A stretch of 64,000 nucleotides of DNA from Flavobacteriales bacterium (GTDB lineage: Bacteria; Bacteroidota; Bacteroidia; Flavobacteriales_F; PHOS-HE28), in contig JADJTW010000006.1 of the NCBI GenBank assembly GCA_016710965.1, positions 1 to 64,000 on the forward strand, in the 5' to 3' direction. The position numbers were made by a program, and so were the translations under genes. Of the stretch, positions 9,129 to 17,535 are shown in pieces. The notes under the pieces are model-generated. The model made no database searches. It worked only from the letters and a program-made list of their open reading frames with translations, and was not told where the DNA came from. Each line of letters opens with the position of its first letter. The stretch's first letter is position 1.

Positions 9129-9809
9129 CTAATCCGGTTCGGCTTCAGTGAGCAATTTGCCGATGTCCCCGATCAGCTTGTCCACTTCTTCGGTCTTGGT
9201 GCCGTCGTAGAATCCGCGTATGCGGCCCAGGGGATCCACGAGCACGAAGTTCTCGGTATGCACGAAGTCCTGCGGCCCGCCGTCTCCTTTATCGAGGCAG
9301 GCGAAGTAGGAGCGGCGAGCGAGCGCATAGATCTGCTTGCGGTCGCCGGTGAGGAAGTGCCAGCGCTTGGGGTCGGCGTTGTGCAGCGCGGCGTAGTCGG
9401 CGAGCACAGGCACACTATCCTGCTCCGGTGTTACGGAATGGGAGAGGATCACCACCCGATCATCGTGCATGCTCGCCTCCTGCACGCGTTCCATCTGCGC
9501 GGTCATCTTCGGGCAGATGGTGGCGCAGGTGGTGAAGAAGAAGTCGGCGATGATGATGCGGCCTTTCACATCGGCCAGCGTGATGGTGCGCCCCAGTTGA
9601 TCCACCAATGCGAAGTCCATGATGCGGTGCTCCCCTTCGGCATTGCGCACGGCGGGATCGACCAGCCGGGGATCGAGGTCGCTCGGGTGGAAGACCTTAA
9701 GATCCTCGGACGGTTTGATGAGGTAATAGCCGACGATGATGGCGGCGCCAACGATCACGGCGAAGCCGCCCACCCTGGACCATAGTGCTTGTGCCCGTTC
9801 ATCCGCCAT
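9129..9809 (-). CDS. SCO1/SenC family protein
   Basis: This 226-residue protein has one N-terminal membrane anchor (about residues 13-30) and a thioredoxin-fold SCO domain. The copper-binding CxxxC is in FFFTTCATICPKM (about residue 92-96) and the distal histidine in FVHTENFVLVD. SCO proteins deliver copper to the CuA site of cytochrome oxidase or act as thiol reductants; the anchored domain faces the periplasm. It is followed (upstream on the minus strand) by two outer-envelope genes at 9813-10906, only 3 bp away, suggesting one operon. Confidence 0.9.
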   Translation of the reverse strand: MADERAQALWSRVGGFAVIVGAAIIVGYYLIKPSEDLKVFHPSDLDPRLVDPAVRNAEGEHRIMDFALVDQLGRTITLADVKGRIIIADFFFTTCATICPKMTAQMERVQEASMHDDRVVILSHSVTPEQDSVPVLADYAALHNADPKRWHFLTGDRKQIYALARRSYFACLDKGDGGPQDFVHTENFVLVDPLGRIRGFYDGTKTEEVDKLIGDIGKLLTEAEPD

Positions 9810-9812
9810 CGC

Positions 9813-10511
9813 TCAACGTCCGCGCAGGTTCAGCGAATAGGTGACCGACCAGATCCAGCGTCGCGTGGGCCAGGCGGTGTCGCGCTCGCGATCGTGAAGC
9901 AGGCTGAGGCCGAGGCTGTGCGCCTTGCTGAAGGCGTACTCGGTGCCCAGGGACCAGCGTGTGCCGAAATGGGAGAGGCCTTTGTTGCCCGCCCAGGTGA
10001 AGAACTCAACGCTCAGTTGCGGATCGAGCTTCCAGTTCTTGAAGTTGTAGCCCAGTTGGAAGCGGTTGCGGAAGACCTCGCGCTGGTCGCCCCATTCGAT
10101 GAAGCTGTGCTGGTAGATGAAGCGGTAACCGGTTTCCACCCGTGTGAAGGTCTTCTCGATCTGCGCTTGCACGATGCTGCGGTGCTGGATGCCGGCCACG
10201 CTGGCCCGCGAGGCGAAGCGGTGCTCGTAGGCCACGCTCACCAGGTCGCTGATCTTGTAGCGCAGGTTCACGTCCAGGTACGTCTGCTTGCCCGCGAAGA
10301 AGACGTCGGCACTGCGGTAGCCTAATTCGTTGCGCAGCCGCACGCGCTTGTAGCTATCGCCCATCAGGTCCTTCAAGAAGACCGGCAGTCGCCCTTGCAC
10401 GGCGGCAGCGGCCCACAGCTCCTGTCGCACTGTTGGACGCAACGCTTCCTGTGCTTGTGCAACAGCGCAAGCCAGTACGATCAACAACAGGAGCGGTCCG
10501 CGAAAGCGCAT
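9813..10511 (-). CDS. DUF2490-like outer membrane beta-barrel protein
   Basis: This 232-residue protein starts at ATG 10511, giving signal peptide RGPLLLLIVLACAVAQAQ; a longer upstream reading frame would be antisense to the lipoprotein. Alternating amphipathic strands rich in Tyr, Arg and Phe (for example VSVAYEHRF, VETGYRFIYQH, FRNRFQLGYNF) and a terminal aromatic strand fit DUF2490 or a small outer-membrane barrel. The ATG overlaps the stop of the upstream lipoprotein gene by one base (TGATG), so the two are likely translationally coupled. Function is unknown. Confidence 0.7.
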   Translation of the reverse strand: MRFRGPLLLLIVLACAVAQAQEALRPTVRQELWAAAAVQGRLPVFLKDLMGDSYKRVRLRNELGYRSADVFFAGKQTYLDVNLRYKISDLVSVAYEHRFASRASVAGIQHRSIVQAQIEKTFTRVETGYRFIYQHSFIEWGDQREVFRNRFQLGYNFKNWKLDPQLSVEFFTWAGNKGLSHFGTRWSLGTEYAFSKAHSLGLSLLHDRERDTAWPTRRWIWSVTYSLNLRGR

Positions 10512-10906
10512 CAGTAGTTTCGAACGAGGAGCGTATCGGCCTGCACCACGTCCTTGCGGTCGTTGATGGACACGCTGGCGTAGACGCCCTCGGTGCAGTT
10601 CTGATAGTCGTTGCATTCGCTGATCACATAGAGGCGGTAGTCGCCTTTGCGAAGCCACGGGAATCGGTACTCTCCGGTGGGGCCGGTACGGGTATCGTCG
10701 TCCGCATAATCACCATTGCCGTAGATGATGGCCACGCGGTAGTCGGCCAGCGGATAGGCGCTGCCGATCGGAAGGCCAGTGGAACTGTTGTACCGTTGCT
10801 CGTACACCACGCCCCGGATCTCGGCGCGGCCGCCTTCGCCGGGCTCCTTGTTGCAACTGGTGATCAGGATCGGAAGCGCCAATAGCGCGGCCAGCATTGC
10901 CTTCAT
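10511..10906 (-). CDS. Lipoprotein with carboxypeptidase-regulatory-like fold
   Basis: This 131-residue protein begins at 10906 with a lipoprotein signal peptide whose lipobox ends LITSC. The mature part (AEIRGVVYEQRYN, then GPTGEYRFPWLRKGDYRLYV) has the pattern of a CarboxypepD_reg-like or prealbumin-like beta-sandwich. Two close cysteines (ECNDYQNC) may form a disulfide. It probably sits in the outer membrane, and couples to the barrel gene downstream. No catalytic role is visible. Confidence 0.65.
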   Translation of the reverse strand: MKAMLAALLALPILITSCNKEPGEGGRAEIRGVVYEQRYNSSTGLPIGSAYPLADYRVAIIYGNGDYADDDTRTGPTGEYRFPWLRKGDYRLYVISECNDYQNCTEGVYASVSINDRKDVVQADTLLVRNY

Positions 10907-10943
10907 GGTGAAGTCAGTATTAAGGAGGCGTAAATGTAGAGGG

Positions 10944-12695
10944 CTATCCTTCGCCATAGATCCCTTCCACCAGCGCATCGTATTTCGCCATGATGGGCTT
11001 GCGCTTCAGCTTGAGCGAAGGTGTGAGATCACCGGCATCGATGGTGAGCTCGGCGGGCAGCAAGGCGATCTTCTTCACCTGTTCCCAATGGCCGATCTCG
11101 GCGTTGGCCTCCTGCACTTCCTCGAAGATGCGGTCGATGATGCGCTTGTCCTTGATGATGCTTTCCCGGCTCTCGAAGGGGATGCCCTTCAGCGTGCAAT
11201 AGTCCTTCAGGAAGTTGAAATCGGGCACGATCAGCGCTGCTGGGAACTTGCGGTTCTCGCCGATGACCATGGCCTGCTCGATGAAGCGCGAAGCCTTCAG
11301 CCTGTTCTCCAGGACTTGCGGCGCCACGTACTTGCCACCGCTGGTCTTGAAGATCTCCTTCTTGCGATCGGTGATGCGCAGGAAGCCCTCGCTGGTGATC
11401 TCGCCGATATCGCCGGTGTGCAACCAGCCCTCGGCGTCGATGGCCTCCTTCGTCAGTTCAGGTTCCAGGTAGTAGCCCTGCATGATGTTGGGTCCTTTCG
11501 CGAGGATCTCTCCGTCAGCAGCGATGCGCACCTCCACGCCCGGGATGGGGCGGCCCACCGTGCCGAAGCGCAAGCCGTCATTGCGCAGATCGTTCACGCT
11601 GATCACGGGGCTGCTCTCGGTGAGGCCGTAGCCCTCCATGACCGGCACGCCCGCTGCGTTGAACACGCGCGCCAGGCGCACCTGCAATGCGGCGCTCCCA
11701 CTTGCCACTACGCGCACCCTTCCGCCGAGCGCGGCGATCCACTTGCTGAAGATGAGCCTGCGGGCCAGGGCCAGTTGCGCGTTGTACCACCAACTGCGAC
11801 CATGCACATCGTAATCCAGGCCCAGGTCCAAGGCCCAGAAGAAGAGCGCACGTTTGATGCCCGAGAGCGCCTCGCCCTTGGCGATGATCTTGTCGTAGAT
11901 CTTCTCCAACAGGCGCGGCACGGCAGTGAACACATCGGGTTGCACCTCGCGGATGCGGTCGCCAAGGTCCTCCAGCGATTCCTGGAAGTAGATGCTGACG
12001 CCCGTGCGCATGTACATGTACATGAGCATGCGCTCGTAGATGTGCGAGAGCGGAAGGAAACTGATGGCCCTGGCCTGGCTGTCGACCGGGAACCGTGTGA
12101 TGCTCGATTCCAGGTTGCTGATGATGTTGCGGTGCGAGAGCATGACGCCTTTGGGCTTGCCGGTGGTGCCGCTGGTGTAGATGATGGTGGCCAGGTCGCT
12201 GCTCTTCACCTGCTGCTCATAGGCCTTCAACTGGGGCAGCGCATCAGCCGAGCCCAGGTCCAGTGCTTCGCTCCAGTGGCGGGCGCCCTCCACGCGTTCG
12301 AAGGTGAAGAGGTGCGCTGGCCCACCCGGTTGTGCTGCCTTGGCGTGGATCTCGGCATTGCTGGTGAAGCATACGTTCACGCCGGCGTGCTTCAGGATAT
12401 AGGCGTAGTCCTCCTTGCTGCTGGTGGGGTAGATGGGTATGGTGACTGCCCCGATGCGAAGGATGGCTTGATCGACCAGCGCCCATTCGCTGCGGTTGCC
12501 GCTGCAGATGGCCACTTTGTCCTGCGGCTTCACGTCCAGCGCCATAAGCCCCAATGCGAGCTTGCCGCTCACATCGATGATTTCTTGGGTGCTGTACGCG
12601 CGCCATGCCCCGCCTTCCTTGGTGGCAATGGCGTCGGTCTTCGGGTAGTGCGCTAGCTGGTAGGGGGGGATGTCGAACAGACGCTCGATGGGCAT
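10944..12695 (-). CDS. Long-chain fatty acid-CoA ligase
   Basis: This 583-residue AMP-forming enzyme would activate fatty acids to acyl-AMP and then acyl-CoA. The phosphate-binding loop YTSGTTGKPKG starts at about residue 173, followed by GYGLTESSP, the ATP-binding region GWLHTGDIGE and the terminal lysine motif SLKLKRKPI. Length and motif order fit the long-chain acyl-CoA synthetases of the Bacteroidota. It has the closest match to that family but substrate chain length is not resolved. A -7 box lies only 4 bases before the ATG. It is the first gene of a minus-strand run that continues into the lipoprotein, barrel and SCO genes. Confidence 0.9.
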   Translation of the reverse strand: MPIERLFDIPPYQLAHYPKTDAIATKEGGAWRAYSTQEIIDVSGKLALGLMALDVKPQDKVAICSGNRSEWALVDQAILRIGAVTIPIYPTSSKEDYAYILKHAGVNVCFTSNAEIHAKAAQPGGPAHLFTFERVEGARHWSEALDLGSADALPQLKAYEQQVKSSDLATIIYTSGTTGKPKGVMLSHRNIISNLESSITRFPVDSQARAISFLPLSHIYERMLMYMYMRTGVSIYFQESLEDLGDRIREVQPDVFTAVPRLLEKIYDKIIAKGEALSGIKRALFFWALDLGLDYDVHGRSWWYNAQLALARRLIFSKWIAALGGRVRVVASGSAALQVRLARVFNAAGVPVMEGYGLTESSPVISVNDLRNDGLRFGTVGRPIPGVEVRIAADGEILAKGPNIMQGYYLEPELTKEAIDAEGWLHTGDIGEITSEGFLRITDRKKEIFKTSGGKYVAPQVLENRLKASRFIEQAMVIGENRKFPAALIVPDFNFLKDYCTLKGIPFESRESIIKDKRIIDRIFEEVQEANAEIGHWEQVKKIALLPAELTIDAGDLTPSLKLKRKPIMAKYDALVEGIYGEG

Positions 12696-12699
12696 GTGC

Positions 12700-12707
12700 C
12701 CAAGATA
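12700..12707 (-). promoter_or_regulatory. Putative -7 box TATCTTGG
   Basis: Read on the minus strand, this TAnnTTnG-type box lies 4 bases before the ligase ATG at 12695, implying a leaderless transcript. Confidence 0.35.
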
Positions 12708-12744
12708 GAGCGGACGTCTGTTCGGTCCTTGTGCAACACCTGGC

Positions 12745-13176
12745 CTATTCCAATATCCCGGTGAATTCCACCGTGATCACGCGCACATCGATGCCGCGCT
12801 TGACGGTGAACTTCTCCTTGATGGTGGTCTTGCGCTCATCCTCACCGTAGAAGACCTTTTGGATCGTGCGGCGGTCGCCCTTGCCATCGACCTTCAAGCG
12901 CAGCTCGAAGGTGGCGTACACGGCGCTCTCCTTGACGCTGCTGCGGTTGCTGTTGTGCGTGCGCACCCGCACCTGCGTCTTCACCCATACGCCATTCTGG
13001 TCCATGAGCACCAGCCGGTCGTCGCCTTCCGACCCAACGATCTCGGCTACAGCATCGTTGCCCTTGATCGCGTTGCCCTTCTCGGTAACGGTCACATCGG
13101 TTACCCTGAAGCGGGTTTGGGCCTGGGTGATGGTGGCTGCGAAAAGGAGGAGCGTGGCGGCGATCGTGCGTGTCAT
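12745..13176 (-). CDS. Small secreted protein of unknown function
   Basis: This 143-residue protein has a signal peptide (TIAATLLLFAATITQAQ) and a compact beta-rich mature part (VTDVTVTEKGNAIKGNDAV, then VKRGIDVRVITVEFTG). No domain is recognised. It is divergent from the gene at 13254 across 77 bp, where the minus strand has a -7-like TACTTTTA at 13207-13214. It is probably periplasmic or released. Confidence 0.6.
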   Translation of the reverse strand: MTRTIAATLLLFAATITQAQTRFRVTDVTVTEKGNAIKGNDAVAEIVGSEGDDRLVLMDQNGVWVKTQVRVRTHNSNRSSVKESAVYATFELRLKVDGKGDRRTIQKVFYGEDERKTTIKEKFTVKRGIDVRVITVEFTGILE

Positions 13177-13253
13177 GGCTTTGGTCTTTTCTTTGCGTTC
13201 GGTCCATAAAAGTAACGGACCGGCTCACAACCCGCACTAAACACCGTACCATC

Positions 13254-13655
13254 ATGAAACTGGATACCCGCTCCCTGCTCTTCGGCGCCGCCTTCGCAGT
13301 GGCCCTCTTCACAGGCTACAGCTTCCGCCCGACGCCTGTTGCACCTGCCTACACCTACCGCCAATTCAGCACCATCGAGAGCGTGGTGCCCGGTGGCCTC
13401 GGCCGCTCAAGGGTCATCATCAGCGACCAAGGCGACCAAGAGGTAGGCAAGGACCTGTTGAACTTCTACAGCATGGTCGGCATCAACTTCAAGAACATCG
13501 CCAATAACGACCGCCTCATCGTGGAGACGATCAACGAGTACACCAACGATGGTTGGGAACTGCACGTGGTGACTACCGGTGTCAATAGCGCTGCCGAAGG
13601 CAAGGGCGGCACCGGCATCTTCATCACCCGCTACCTCTTCCGCAAGCCGGTGTAA
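13254..13655 (+). CDS. Small secreted protein of unknown function
   Basis: This 133-residue protein starts at ATG 13254 with signal peptide RSLLFGAAFAVALFTGYS. The mature part contains NDGWELHVVTTGVN and a FITRYLFRKPV end, a pattern seen in DUF4177-like proteins that is only suggestive here. It is transcribed alone and is followed by an intrinsic terminator-like hairpin. Confidence 0.55.
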   Translation: MKLDTRSLLFGAAFAVALFTGYSFRPTPVAPAYTYRQFSTIESVVPGGLGRSRVIISDQGDQEVGKDLLNFYSMVGINFKNIANNDRLIVETINEYTNDGWELHVVTTGVNSAAEGKGGTGIFITRYLFRKPV

Positions 13656-13675
13656 GGCTGCTGCTTCCGCGCATC

Positions 13676-13709
13676 GAACGCCTCGGCCTGAGCCCCGGGG
13701 CGTTCTTCT
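13676..13709 (+). terminator. Putative intrinsic terminator
   Basis: A GAACGCCTCGG stem pairs with CCCGGGGCGTTC (one G-T wobble) and is followed by TTCT. It lies 20 bases after the stop at 13655, between convergent genes. Confidence 0.6.
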
Positions 13710-13774
13710 ATGCGGTGCCGCCCCCGGCGATAGCGTCATCGTGGGCGGGCTTCTTCGCCAGGTAACCGTTCAGC

Positions 13775-14197
13775 TTACTTCTTCAGTTCCAGCTTCTCCT
13801 TCTTCTCCTGCTGCTCTTCGTCCAGGTCGCCGGTTCCCTTCTGGCGCATGTCGATCCACTTGGCGTACTGATCGCTGTTCAGTATCGCTTCCATGTCACG
13901 GTCGCGCTCGGTCATCAGCTTGGAAACATTTGCGCCCATCTGCGCCTCGGTAGGCTTGGGCACACTGGCCTCCATCGCTTGGTGCTTCCGCATGTATCGC
14001 TCATCTATCGATTTCACCTCTGCTTGTTGTACATCGTTCAGGCCGAGCTGCACGTTCAGTTTGGCCACGTTCATGGCTACCCATGCACGATCGATGGGGT
14101 GATGCTCTTCCTTCTCCTGCGCTGTGGCGTTGAGCCCGCCGAACAGGACCAGCCCGCTCACGAGGAGCGCGGCCTTCATGTGATTTGTGTTCTTCAT
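13775..14197 (-). CDS. Periplasmic Lys/Glu-rich helical protein
   Basis: This 140-residue protein starts at ATG 14197 with a signal peptide (KAALLVSGLVLFGGLNATAQ). The mature chain is charged and predicted helical (DVQQAEVKSIDERYMRKHQ, EAILNSDQYAKWIDMRQK) and ends in a Lys/Glu-rich tail. The spacing of DVQQAE and the ILNSDQ element recalls Spy/CpxP-like LTxxQ periplasmic proteins, though LTxxQ itself is absent. A role in envelope stress is a guess. It is divergent from 14498 across 300 bp. Confidence 0.5.
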   Translation of the reverse strand: MKNTNHMKAALLVSGLVLFGGLNATAQEKEEHHPIDRAWVAMNVAKLNVQLGLNDVQQAEVKSIDERYMRKHQAMEASVPKPTEAQMGANVSKLMTERDRDMEAILNSDQYAKWIDMRQKGTGDLDEEQQEKKEKLELKK

Positions 14198-14497
14198 GCC
14201 TGCAGGACTGCCAATGCCGCACCACACGCCATAAGGCCGTGCCTGCCGTTGTGCGCCGCCTCTGGGGATGAGCGGGAGAAAGGCCTGCGGGCGGTCGCAT
14301 GGCTCCTGTCGGCCCAAGCTCAGACAGCCGGTGGTCGTGCATGCCGGGTCAGGGATTGCCGAAGAGGGGAAGCGAATGCCCGCCTATGCCCCATTGATGC
14401 GCATGCGGGGCGAGGATGGCCGCAGCATAGTGCTCGCGCATGGCACTTGCATGAGGAACTAGGCTAGGGGGCTGAACCATCCCCAGCAATACTGCAG
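14198..14497. other. 300-bp divergent spacer
   Basis: The region between the two divergent genes holds no gene, repeat or RNA that could be supported. It is expected to carry both promoters, but no clear -7 boxes were identified. Confidence 0.5.
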
Positions 14498-14917
14498 ATG
14501 ACACGTTCCCTTTTTCTCCGCGTGGCAGGCGTCTTCCATCTGTTGTTAGGCATCCTCTTCTTCCTCTTCACCAAGGAAGCCACGGCGCTGATGATCGCAA
14601 CGCCCGGAGCGCACATGCACCTGCTGGTGAAGGGGCTCAGCGGCATCGTGGCGGCCTTCGGTGGCATGAGCCTGATGGCGCAGAACGCCACCCCTGGCCG
14701 CGCCCTCAACGCCATCCTGTTCGGTACCTTGTTCTATCTCCTATTCACCGTGGTGTGCGATGCGGTATGGACGATCATGGGCCTGTTGCGGCCGATCGCC
14801 TGGGTCTCCATTGCCATCCGCGTCGCGCTGGCAGCGGGCTATGGTCACTTCGCGTGGAAGGGCTTGCAGCGGCGCAGGGAACGCAACGGGCAGGCGCCGC
14901 GCGAGGAGGCGGCGTGA
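14498..14917 (+). CDS. Four-helix membrane protein of unknown function
   Basis: This 139-residue protein has four predicted membrane helices (for example FLRVAGVFHLLLGILFFLF, then ILFGTLFYLLFTVVC) and a short basic C-terminal tail. No family name can be given. It ends 7 bp from the convergent gene at 14925. Confidence 0.55.
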   Translation: MTRSLFLRVAGVFHLLLGILFFLFTKEATALMIATPGAHMHLLVKGLSGIVAAFGGMSLMAQNATPGRALNAILFGTLFYLLFTVVCDAVWTIMGLLRPIAWVSIAIRVALAAGYGHFAWKGLQRRRERNGQAPREEAA

Positions 14918-14924
14918 GCCAGCG

Positions 14925-15140
14925 TCAGTTCTTATTGCCACGCAGCAGCAGCACAGCACCTGCGGCGGCAAAGATGCCGCCCGCGATATAGAATGGTGAG
15001 AAGGCGCTGTCCTTCTGGCCTAGTTGGATCTCGGTGCTGCCCAGCTCGATGGTGGTCTGTCGGTCGTCCTGCTCCATTAGACCGTAGCCGATGATGGCGA
15101 GCCCTGCTATGAGCAGGAGGATGGGAACTGCTTTGCGCAT
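14925..15140 (-). CDS. Small two-helix membrane protein
   Basis: This 71-residue protein has an N-terminal helix (VPILLLIAGLAIIGYGLM), a hydrophilic loop (IELGSTEIQLGQKDS) and a C-terminal helix (YIAGGIFAAAGAVLLL). Its length and layout resemble DUF3185-type small membrane proteins. Function is unknown. It lies next to csbD, consistent with a stress-related set. Confidence 0.6.
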   Translation of the reverse strand: MRKAVPILLLIAGLAIIGYGLMEQDDRQTTIELGSTEIQLGQKDSAFSPFYIAGGIFAAAGAVLLLRGNKN

Positions 15141-15196
15141 GGGAAGTTGAAGTTACCGTGTGATAAGGAAGGGTTGAGGCATCGCTAGGCATGCGC

Positions 15197-15223
15197 GGCC
15201 CGGAGGATCCGCTCCTCCGGGCC
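15197..15223 (-). terminator. Perfect 11-bp hairpin after csbD
   Basis: GGCCCGGAGGA pairs exactly with TCCTCCGGGCC around a five-base loop. It lies 21 bases past the csbD stop on the minus strand. No T-run follows, so termination is plausible but not certain. Confidence 0.5.
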
Positions 15224-15243
15224 GGGCATCGGTGCAAGGGCGT

Positions 15244-15459
15244 TCATGCTTTCGTCTCAACGGTGGGGCTGAGGCGTGCAATGATGGTATCCACTTCTTC
15301 CTTGCTCTTGCCCAAGGTTTGCTGCAAGCGGCCGAGCAGTTCGTCCTCCTTGCCCTCCATGTACAGCAAATCACTGTCGGTGAGCTTGGCATACTCCTGC
15401 TTCAGCTTCCCTTTCAGTTCGTTCCAGTTGCCTTTGATGATCTCTTTGGTCGCGTTCAT
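15244..15459 (-). CDS. CsbD family protein
   Basis: This 71-residue protein contains the CsbD signature IIKGNWNELKGKLKQEYAKLTD and a helical C-terminal half. CsbD proteins are small stress-induced proteins of unknown biochemical role. The gene is a single unit bounded by the 15197-15223 hairpin. Confidence 0.85.
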   Translation of the reverse strand: MNATKEIIKGNWNELKGKLKQEYAKLTDSDLLYMEGKEDELLGRLQQTLGKSKEEVDTIIARLSPTVETKA

Positions 15460-15615
15460 GACGTGTTGGGTTTTGCGCTGATGCCCCCAAGGCTGTGCCG
15501 AGCTCGGAAATTCGCAGCCCTACTGCTTCATCCATGGTCCGGCCCACGCCCGCATCGGGGAGAATGGGCAACGATGGGGCGTGATATGCCCACGCTCAAG
15601 CGGCCGGTGCTGGGC

Positions 15616-16119
15616 TCAGTGCCAGTTCACTTTTGGCGAGCGGCTTGGGTCGTGCAGCATGGAGTAGCGCCCTCCACAGAGCTCGGCCCATGCGCGCAGT
15701 TGGTCGGCGGAGAGCACGGCGCGCAAGTCCTCTTGCAACCGGGAGGGCGATGCCGCGACCGCAGCTGTAACCTTCGTGCCGTTCGCCAGGGCACCCTGCC
15801 CCGAGTTGGCGTGCGCGGGAACCGCGTTCGTGCCGCGGTCGGACCCACTCTGGGTTTTCACCGGAACGACGTTCTCGCTCTCCACATCCCACTGGCCTCC
15901 AACCACCGCCGGGTATTTCAGCTTCAATTCGTTCAGCAGCTTGATCTGCCGCTGCTTCAAATGCAATTGCTTGAATGTCGCACGGTCGGCGTTCCATAGG
16001 CACATCCGCGAGATCACCGGCTCGCCGGGGTCGGCAACGGTGCCCTGGGCACGAACATGGGAGCAGTTGGACAATGAACAGATGGCGAGAAACGCAAGAA
16101 TGCGGAAGACGTGGATCAT
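15616..16119 (-). CDS. Secreted protein of unknown function
   Basis: This 167-residue protein starts at ATG 16119, which has a good AGGAGGT ribosome-binding site six bases upstream, unusual for this group. A signal peptide (VFRILAFLAICSLSNC) ends near a Ser-Asn-Cys that could be a lipobox. The mature part has a Gln/Leu helix (HLKQRQIKLLNELKLKYP) and a second helix ending LSADQLRAWAELCGG. No domain is recognised. Confidence 0.5.
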   Translation of the reverse strand: MIHVFRILAFLAICSLSNCSHVRAQGTVADPGEPVISRMCLWNADRATFKQLHLKQRQIKLLNELKLKYPAVVGGQWDVESENVVPVKTQSGSDRGTNAVPAHANSGQGALANGTKVTAAVAASPSRLQEDLRAVLSADQLRAWAELCGGRYSMLHDPSRSPKVNWH

Positions 16120-16147
16120 ACCTCCTACCACGCACAAGCGATGCCAC

Positions 16148-16187
16148 GAACGCGAGCCGATCAGCGCGGTGCGGCGCTCGCGTTCGT
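16148..16187. other. 11-bp inverted repeat CGAACGCGAGC/GCTCGCGTTCG
   Basis: Exact 11-bp arms lie around an 18-base loop, in the spacer between the cyclase stop (16267) and the start at 16119. It could terminate the cyclase transcript; no T-run is present. Confidence 0.4.
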
Positions 16188-16266
16188 CAGGGCACTGAGG
16201 TACCTCTCAACGGAGGCCTCGATCATTTTCGTCTTGTATTGCATGATAGCGCGCATGTTCGGTACA

Positions 16267-17490
16267 TTAACGAAGCGGACCGGCGAGGAACCAGGTCCGC
16301 ATCTGTCCCTTTCCCTTCACTTCCACGAGCCCGCGTTCCTCGAATGCGAAGTAATCGCAACAGGCTCGTTGGAACGATTCGGTGATCTGGATCCTGCCGG
16401 GTACGCCCAATGATTCCATGCGCGAAGCCACGTTCACGGTGTCGCCCCAAAGGTCATAGGCGAACTTGCGCGTTCCGATGACCCCGGCCGCAACCGGGCC
16501 GCAATGGATGCCGATGCGCAACTGCATCGCATGGCCCAGGTGGGTGTTGCGCTCATCAAGCACGGCCAGCATCTCCAGTGCGAACCGGCCGATGTTGCGC
16601 GCGTGGTCGCCGTCGGGCTTCGGCACGCCCGCTGCCACCATATAGGCATCGCCGATGGTCTTTATCTTCTCCATGCCAAAGCGGTCGGCCAGTGCGTCGA
16701 ACGCGGAGAAGTACTCATTGAGGATGCGCACCAGTTCATCGGGGGCGACGTTCTCAGCGAACCGAGTAAAGCCCACCAGATCGGCGAAAAGGATGGATGC
16801 ATCGGGCAGGCGGTCGGAGATTATGGGCTCGCGCGCCTTCAACCGTTCGGCGATGGAGCGCGGAAGGATGTTCAGCAGCAACTGTTCCGATTTGTCGAAC
16901 TCGGCATCGAGCTGTTCCTCCGTCTTCCGCATGCCAAAGCTGAAGTAGATGCCCCAGATGCCCAGGCAGACGAATCCGAAGACGATGTTGGAGATGTTCA
17001 GGGCACCGAGCAGGCCCGGTTCGAGCACCACTTGCGGTGTACGCACCTTGAGCACCAGTTCGATGAAGAGGTAACCAGCCAGGCTGCCCGCGAAGAGCAC
17101 AGCCTTGATCCACGGCCGCCAGGAGGGCATGATGAAGGGATAGAGCGAGACCACGAGAATGTACAATTGGTACCCGGAACCCGTGCCCAGCAGATAGCAG
17201 GCAACGACCTGGTGCGTCACCACCTCCGCCATGCCCACCACCGTGGGCAGCATGTGGTGGCCGCGCCGGTTCAACAGGATGCAGCCGATGAAGATACCCA
17301 CGCTGAACAGGTTGAACACGAAAAGCTGCGGTACGCCGAGAATGGCGAAGAGCACCGCCCAGAGGCTATGGACTGTCAACGCGAAGTTGTACGCCACGTG
17401 GCCCACCAAATAGAAGCGGTAGTTCCGGAATGAGATGAGGTCCGGAATGGCCGTGAAGTAGTAGGACAGCAGCTGCGAGATCCGTTGCAT
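16267..17490 (-). CDS. Class III adenylate cyclase with membrane domain
   Basis: This 407-residue protein has a membrane N-terminal half (about five or six helices, residues 25-185), a short coiled segment ending KSEQLLLNILP, and a C-terminal class III cyclase domain (about 225-400). Metal-binding FADLVGFT, KIKTIGDAYM (the lysine favours ATP over GTP) and YDLWGDTVNVASRME, with Asn and Arg for catalysis, are intact. It probably makes cAMP in response to a membrane signal. The membrane segments do not match a named sensor domain. Confidence 0.85.
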   Translation of the reverse strand: MQRISQLLSYYFTAIPDLISFRNYRFYLVGHVAYNFALTVHSLWAVLFAILGVPQLFVFNLFSVGIFIGCILLNRRGHHMLPTVVGMAEVVTHQVVACYLLGTGSGYQLYILVVSLYPFIMPSWRPWIKAVLFAGSLAGYLFIELVLKVRTPQVVLEPGLLGALNISNIVFGFVCLGIWGIYFSFGMRKTEEQLDAEFDKSEQLLLNILPRSIAERLKAREPIISDRLPDASILFADLVGFTRFAENVAPDELVRILNEYFSAFDALADRFGMEKIKTIGDAYMVAAGVPKPDGDHARNIGRFALEMLAVLDERNTHLGHAMQLRIGIHCGPVAAGVIGTRKFAYDLWGDTVNVASRMESLGVPGRIQITESFQRACCDYFAFEERGLVEVKGKGQMRTWFLAGPLR

Positions 17491-17535
17491 GACTTGGGAT
17501 TCGTCCCAACAATGTAGCCGATTCCACAGGACCTG

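Noticed and set aside
10779..12656. 625-residue plus-strand frame opposite the acyl-CoA ligase
   Set aside because: It is antisense to a gene with every ligase motif, and its composition is His/Ala/Gly-biased as expected of a shadow frame.
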